From Irpex lacteus (lineage: Eukaryota > Basidiomycota > Agaricomycetes > Polyporales > Irpicaceae): DNA of 64,000 nt. A model generated the notes under the pieces. The model saw nothing but the letters and a program-made list of their open reading frames with translations. It was not told where the DNA came from and made no database searches. The DNA is taken from assembly GCA_001986395.2 (NCBI GenBank), contig MQVO02000011.1:992001-1056000 (forward strand), given 5' to 3'. Position numbers and translations under genes: made by a program. This document shows positions 57,862 to 64,000 of the stretch, piece by piece. The stretch's first letter is position 1. Every line of letters starts with the position of its first letter.

Positions 57862-59287
57862 CTAAGCGTGTGCGTTCATCAGCTCTTGCACGAAAGGTTC
57901 TTCCAGAGTCCCTGCTTCGTCCTTAATGAAGGGGTTATCCCCTCTAATATTCAGGAACGTATACTTTCCAACGCATCAGCCTCATTCGTGCACTATACCG
58001 CAAGATGCACACTCACCTCGACTAACTCTGCACCACTCGCCCGATTATAATTCACATACACCAAATTTGGCTCTAACATAACCGGCCTCAACCCCGCCTT
58101 CTCCATAACCTCCCACAACGCCAAAAAATCCGCAAACCTGATACTCCACATATGCAGTTCAATCTGCAGCTGGCCAAACGGCAGCGGCCTGCCCTCCTCC
58201 GCATACACCTGTACCATCGACCTCAGAGTATCAAACTCATACCCCTCCACGTCGATCTTGATGATATCGACGTAGTCGTGTCCGTTCGCCTTCATCAGGT
58301 GCGCGAGGCTGTATAACTTGGGTTCGTCGGTGTGCGCGTGTTTGTCGATGGGTCCGAGTTGGACGCGCGAGGCGAAGTGCGTGCGCTGTTGGCTGTTGAA
58401 GAGTGCGTGCGAGACTTGACGGCCGAAGGAGCGGGTGATGTAGTCGTATCCCCAGATTTGGCAGTGTTTGGTGCTCTCGAGGACCGACGCTTCCCAGGAC
58501 GACTCCCAGTCCATACCTACATAACGCCAAAGTCCAAAGGTTAGCCTCATGTTATGTCCTCGGACTCGGAGCATGCAAGGTTCGGACCGGAAGACGCACC
58601 GAAAGAATATATGACGCAGGGGTCCTTGCGGGCGATGCGCGACAGCCCGCACGTCCATTTGCCTCCGTCGCCCAGATTGCCGATTCGTTCTAGTTCGTGG
58701 GGGCAATTGAAGGCGGCGGGAAAGTAGTCCCCTGTTGACATATGTCATGACGTGTTAAGTATTACAGATACCCCCGGCTCAGACTGGACCGTTTGCCAGA
58801 ATCATGCGCGAAGGAGGAGAGGTCGACGTAGTGGTATACTAGTACCTCGCTAACGCGCATATGTCCACAACGTATTATGTGGGCGAGACATCCAGGCTTT
58901 ACGCACACGCTGCCACCCACCATCCCAAAGAAAAGGTAGGGAAATAAAGCAAGGTTTACTGACATACTGTGTACGCAGGCCAAGGCTCTTGGTCCGGCGG
59001 GAACCTGGCAAAAGTGATTTAGGTCATGTCAAAGTATTCGAAAAAACCACTTTGACATACATCGTAATCTGTGACGGACTCGGACCATGTTTCCTGACCA
59101 AATCATGTCTCTTTTGCACAACCGTCCGGTACGTCCGCTCTGACCGTTCTAGACGGGAAGCCAGGGTCGGGTCGCTGGGGGTTGTGTTTGCCTTGTAGGT
59201 CCGCGATGAAGAGGTGCTTAGATGCCAGATTGCGCCGACGACGACGAGGGCTATCAGGGCGACATAACGTAATTGCCTTTGTGGCAT
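57862..59287 (-). CDS. METTL24-like methyltransferase, type II membrane anchor
   Basis: Putative methyltransferase of the METTL24/Methyltransf_22 (FkbM-like) family. Exons, complement of 57862-57963, 58017-58516, 58600-58731, 58964-59004 and 59061-59287, join in phase to 333 residues. The N-terminal anchor RYVALIALVVVGAIWHL follows a short basic start, so the catalytic part should face the secretory lumen. Then come FPPDQEPWPAYTVWDYFPAA (the second W is split by an intron), NCPHELERIGNLGDGGKWTC, SRIARKDPCVIYSFG, FNSQQRTHFASRVQLGPI, the core DYVDIIKIDVEGYEFDTLRS, and LPFGQLQIELHMW. The last exon gives YTFLNIRGDNPFIKDEAGTL. The SAM-site D-V-E-G motif and terminal FLNI-G-N match the family. Substrate unknown. 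Confidence 0.88.
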
Positions 59288-60715
59288 TCTGGATTAGCAG
59301 GAGGATTCTAAACCATGAGGTGACGGGTGCAGTTGGGATACAGACTTGTGGAATTTGAGGTGGCTTGTGGCCTAGATAGAGTCGTTGACCTTCTTACTTA
59401 CCAAAGTCACAACTCTTTGTATTGCCTTCGTTTTCGGACTTAACGGGAGTCACTAAAATAGTAAGTAGTTTTTGTTATCTCCTTTTGATCTACCTAGTAA
59501 CTGGATCGTATTGAGAGGCGCTGGTTTGCCACCACGGTCACCTTTGCCTCTAACGGTCAACTCTGCAGACTTGCACTTCACTGGTAACGACGTGCATTTC
59601 CCATACGACCTTGTTATCATGTCCCCTGCACCTCCTTACGGCGGTATGCACGTAAAAATCTTGCACTTTGAATCGCCATAGCTGAGAGAGTTTTCAGAGC
59701 CGCGTCAGTCCCCCAAACCACAGCCAATTGGGAATTTCCCAGTAATATTCCTGTTCACAACATGCACAATATGCGCTCTATTCCTACTCTGGAGGAAAGC
59801 CTCCTCCGTCAGAACCATTGTTGCACATAGGTGCGTTATTCGTTGCTGCAAATTCACGTCCAGCTGCCTAGGCTCGGGGTTATGGCATGCAGATTACAGG
59901 AATGGACGGGACATGAAGGCGCCATTCGTCTGTCGTCGGACGAGGGCCCCTCTGCCCAGGAATTTATAGAAGATGAGATTCTAGACGATGACGATGAAGA
60001 TGTGGATGATCTGTCCGACGAGCCGCTGCCGTCTCATGTGCCTAGAACGGCGAGAGTCGCACCCCCCGCTGGCCATGCGGGGTCCCCGCAATCCCTCACT
60101 GGAGTAGGTGCCTGAGGCACACATATGCGGGATCCATTTAATTGGCTGATTACCTCGCTTTTGTCAGCACTGAAGATCTCGAAAGTGAGGCGTTCCTTCT
60201 GTTATGCGCGACACCTTTCTGATGATGTTCACTCCGCTCACAATTCAAGCCAGAGTCATAGGGCTTCATCTATACGTTACACAACTAGCGCGTTGCTTAT
60301 TTTAGTACTGGTTTACACACTCCTTCTCCCCACCTCGCTCCCGCAACGAGGACAAGAACTTGCAATCTCTGGTCATTTGCTCTTCGACCATCTTGTCCCG
60401 TGCTGTCGTGAACAACGCGACACGAGCTATCAATTGCGTCCCTCCGAGGAGTGGGCGCAAGAAACGTTTTAGCACAGCATGCGCCCCTTGAACAAATTCA
60501 ATATTTCGTTGACTTGGCCTATTCCGAAGAATGTCCGCGATCGAGGGCGGTCACAGGACCTCCTCGATGTCATGGCTTCTTGCCGAAGCCTGTCAATTGC
60601 GGACCGACTGCTGGAAATTCTGACTGCCATGGCTGGCTTAAAACATGAAGGTCGTTGAGGTCCGTCTGCCCCGTTCTTCACTCGTCTCGCTGCAGAACCG
60701 GTGCTACCAACCACC
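59288..60715. promoter_or_regulatory. divergent intergenic region, 1.4 kb
   Basis: Between the methyltransferase and GH115 starts, transcribed apart. A plus-strand frame at 59831-60115 has an acidic stretch (EDEILDDDDEDVDDLSDE), but no domain and no clear exon partners. I do not call it. Both promoters should lie here; carbon-source control of the GH115 gene is expected, but no regulator site is recognised. Confidence 0.4.
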
Positions 60716-63700
60716 ATGCTTCACTCGTGGCGTCTCTACGCCCTAGCGAGTCTGTTAGTCCTCGCGGACACTGTTCTGGCCATCGGTCAGACCAGCTGTG
60801 TCGCATTCAAATCCTCACCTTCTACGTTCTCCGTTGTCAGTAATGGCAAGGGCACTCCAATTCTTATCTCCTCAGACGACTGGCCTGGCGTTCAACGTGC
60901 AGCGGCCGACTTCGCATCCGACATCCAGAAAGTCACCGGTGTGAAGCCGTCGCTCACGAACGCCACCGTCGACAAACTCCCGAAACTCTCCTCTGCAATC
61001 ATCATTGGTACCCTTGGCAAGTCCTCGCTCATTCAACAGGTTGTGCAGCACGCCAACCTGAGTGTCGCGGACATTGAGAGTAAGTGGGAGGCCTTCGTCG
61101 CAAAGGAGGTCAAGAACCCGCTTCCTGGTATCTCGTCGGCGTATGTGATCATCGGTGCGGACAAACGTGGTTCTGTCTTCGCTCTGTACGACCACTCTGA
61201 GCAGTTTGGTAAGTCGACATGTTCACCCTTCCTTAACGTAAGCTAACGGATATGCCAGGCGTTTCTCCGTGGTACTGGTAAGTCTACGAGCTTCCTTTGT
61301 CGAAATATAAGCATGAATGCTTACGCATTACGGAAGGTGGGCGGATGTCCCCACTACGAAGCATTCGCAGCTCTTCGTCACGTCTTCTGGCTGCGCCCAC
61401 GGCGCACCTTCGGTCAAATATCGCGGCCTTTTCCTTAACGATGAACAACCGGCGTTGCAGAACTGGGCCATGGAGAAGTTTACGAATGGTACCGGCGCGG
61501 CGTTGACTGGTTCCCCGTTCAACCACTTCTTCTACTCGAAGCTGTAAGTCAACCAGTATCTTATGCCAGGAAGTTGGCTAACGGTGTTTTGTGCAGTTTT
61601 GAGCTGCTCCTTCGTTTGAAGGCGAACTACTTCTGGCCGGGTTTGTGTTCCATTCGTCGTATGAGCTTCTGGTGATTCTGACTTATCCTACTACGCAACA
61701 CAGCACAATGGAGCAGGTCAGACATATCCCTTACCTCGAGTTCGTCTCAGCTCATCTATTACTTGCAGTGCTTTCTACATCGACGATTCTCTCAACGGGT
61801 TTATCGCGGACTACTACGGCATAGTCATGGGCACATCTCACGAAGAGCCCATGGCACGCAGTATCCCCGTCGAATGGAACCTGTTCGGTGTCGGTCAATG
61901 GGACTACTCCGAGAATGCCGACTTCATCTATCAGTTCTGGCTTAACCGAACCGAAGAGGTCAAGAACTACGAGACGCTCTTCACTGTGGGTATGAGGGGT
62001 AATGGAGATCGTACGTTTCACACCTAGCGAGTTCTCAAAGAGAAGCTGACTGAGATATCGCCTAGTTCCGCTTTCTCAGGATGGCAATATCGAGTTGCTT
62101 GGGAAAGTTATCAGCGACCAGACCAAGATTTTCAACACCGTCTTCAACGGAACCAACGTTGAAGATATCCCTCAGACTTGGTGTTTATGTAAGTCGCCCC
62201 TGTACACGACCAAGGCCCCTACTAAAGCACCGCTATAGACAAGGAAGTTGAAGGCTACTACGAGAACGGATTGCGTGCACCTGATTATGTCACTCTTCTC
62301 TGGACAGACGATAAGTGAGTAAAATCAGCCTCACGATTATGAAGCCCTCGTACTGAAAATCACTCTTTAGCTGGGGCAACATTCGTCGCTTCCCTCTACT
62401 CAGCGAGCGCAACCGTACCGGAGGTGCAGGCGTTTACTATCACGTACGGTCTCTATATCATTCTCCAGTGTATCTGCTCACCTTACCCTCTTACAGTACG
62501 ACTACGTCGGCAATCCAAGAGACTACAAGTGGATCACTGTACGTAGGAACCACATATCTGGATCTTCCTGTACTCATACCAGCATATAGTCATCCCAAAT
62601 CTCCAAGACATACGAACAGCTTTCCCTTGCTGTCGACAGACAAGCAGACCGTATTTGGATTCTCAACGTAGGCGACCTCAAGCCTTACGAGCTGGGCATC
62701 GAGTTCTTCACGACGCTCGGCTGGGATGCATCTGTGTGGAACCCGAGTAACCTCGACACCTTCGTGACTTCCTGGGCACAACGGGAGTTTGGCGTATCTA
62801 GCAAGGACGCAGTCATTGTTGCGGATATTATCGGGAACGTCACTCGTTGGAACGCGCGACGCAAGCCCGAATTGCTTAACCAGACTACTTACAGCCTCAC
62901 GAACTACCGAGAGTGAGTTTCTCGTCAGTCGATTACGTGCGTTGCATGCTGACTTCATTTAGGGCGGATACCGTTCTCGCGAACTGGAAGGCGACAAGTG
63001 ACGCCTCGACGAAGATCTACAACTCCTTGTCCTCTGACAAGAAGGCCGCGTTCTTCGAGCTCGTCCATCATCCCGTCCAGGCCAGCTACACCGTCCAGAA
63101 TATGTGGATTGCGTCTGGCTTCAGCGCTCTTCGTGCCTCGCAGGCCAGGATCAGTGCTAACCAGTACGCGAACCAGGTTGAGGATCTCTTCGAACAGGAT
63201 TACCAGCTGGAGCAGCAGTACCACCAATTGTTGAACGGTATGTCTTATTCAACTTGTTCCGTGACTACGGAAGAGAGTAGCGACTGAACTCGTTCGTTTA
63301 CAGGCAAGTGGGACCATATGATGGACCAAACGCACGTCATGTACTACTACTGGCAGCAACCCATGGCAAATACGTGAGCCACACACATTCTGATGTCCAC
63401 AACCTTTTTCTTACGGATAAACAGGATGCCACCCATCACACGGGTACAAGCTAAGAAGCAAGCATTGCCCGGACCTCTGAGAGTCGGAATCGAGGGCTCT
63501 TTGGGTGCATGGTAAGATAGTGAATTTTATAACAGTGCCATACAGGTATGAACGCTCGTTTACAGGCCCGGAGATAACTCGAACCAGTGTGCTCAAGGCT
63601 ACAACTGCCCTCCACCGACATTGACTTTCGATCCCTATCTTCCATTCGGAAACCGTTACATTGATATCGGTGCTGGAGGTCCTAATACTTTCAAGTATGC

Positions 63701-64000
63701 TCTCAAGAGCAACGTTACCTGGCTTAAGCTATCATCGACTAGCGGAACTATCACCAAGGATTCGGCTGACGAGCGCATCTTCGTCTCAGTCGATTGGAGC
63801 AAGGTTACAGGTGTCGAGGCTGCTACCATTCAGATCACAGCGAACGCCACCGGTCAAGCTTCCACTTCGCAGTCGGTCTCGGTCGTTGCCAACCACACTG
63901 CGGTACCCTCTGATTTCCACGGTATGTTCTCACAAATTCTTTTCTCAGCAACTCAGTCTGACGCGATGGAATCTAGGATTTGTTGAGGGTGATGGTGCTG
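60716..64000 (+). CDS. xylan alpha-1,2-glucuronidase, GH115 (3' end missing)
   Basis: Secreted enzyme that removes 4-O-methyl-glucuronic acid from xylan. The signal peptide is LHSWRLYALASLLVLADTVLA (residues 2-22). Family marks in order: SFVVSNGKG-like N-terminal domain with ILISSDDWPGVQRAAADFAS; SAYVIIGADKRGSVFALYDH; WYWWADVP; RGLFLNDEQPALQNWAMEKF; NHFFYSKLFELLLRLKANYF; WSSAFYIDDSLNGFIADYYG; GTSHEEPMARSIPVEWNLFG; ETLFTVGMRGNGDLPLSQDG; TLLWTDDNWGNIRRFPLLSE; GGAGVYYHYDYVGNPRDYKW; DRIWILNVGDLKPYELGIEF. The fibronectin-like part with NTFKYALKSNVTWLKLSSTS follows. At least a dozen short introns interrupt it. The window ends inside an exon (FVEGDGA), so roughly the last 150-200 residues of the usual 950-1,000 are missing. 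Confidence 0.94.

Noticed and set aside
59831..60115. Plus-strand frame with an acidic stretch
   Set aside because: Low complexity; no exon chain and no domain. Left as intergenic.

Overview
The window is nuclear DNA from a filamentous basidiomycete, most likely an Agaricomycete. The evidence is densely spliced genes with GT-AG introns of about 45-65 bp, families expanded in that group (DUF6533-type membrane proteins, F-box proteins of the 'GKWLYRAYMVGNANG' type, a Cys-rich GPI-type secreted protein), and a GH115 xylan alpha-glucuronidase typical of wood and litter decayers. All gene models were read from exon frames and splice consensus by eye. No tRNA, rRNA or CRISPR array was recognised.

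Layout. 1-2214: end of a multi-pass membrane protein gene. 2727-7575 (-): GH38 alpha-mannosidase of the Ams1 type. 7954-8717 (-): Cys-rich GPI-type secreted protein with a 22-nt exon. 9376-11226 (-): F-box protein. 12900-14484 (+): Cdc20/Cdh1/Ama1-family APC/C activator with C-box and terminal IR. 14947-17244 (-) and 17844-19308 (-): a BAG-domain protein and Fes1, two different kinds of Hsp70 nucleotide-exchange factor side by side. 20515-21853 (+): Nudix hydrolase. 22962-25049 (-) and 25684-27177 (+): two divergent unknown membrane proteins. 27567-30148 (+): IML2/TTC39 TPR protein. 31336-32104 (+): small secreted His/Lys/Gly-rich protein. 32712-34277 (-): second F-box-like protein. 34981-37807 (-): Ser-rich coiled-coil protein. 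39051-39779 (-): unknown small protein. 41433-46020 (-): alpha/beta hydrolase with a long disordered N-terminus. 47165-48833 (+): DUF6533 protein. 49166-51324 (-) and 52094-52799 (-): ferric reductase and Ctr copper transporter, a plausible metal-uptake pair with a decayed NADAR gene between them. 53999-55430: a non-autonomous DNA transposon. 55460-57581 (+): OXR1-type TLDc protein. 57862-59287 (-): membrane-anchored METTL24-like methyltransferase. 60716 to the edge (+): GH115 glucuronidase, cut off.

The most notable observations are: (1) a 1,432-bp Mutator-like, non-autonomous element with a 9-10 bp target duplication, sitting 19 bp upstream of the OXR1-type start codon and apparently separating that gene from its old TATA promoter; (2) a 49-codon NADAR relic in which the two ends of the domain are fused in frame; (3) the hidden C-box exon of the APC/C activator, with Ala where Pro is expected; (4) four introns that keep the reading frame open and imitate protein sequence; (5) the adjacent pair of Hsp70 exchange factors; and (6) a secreted His-rich protein with repeated acidic-flanked Arg sites.
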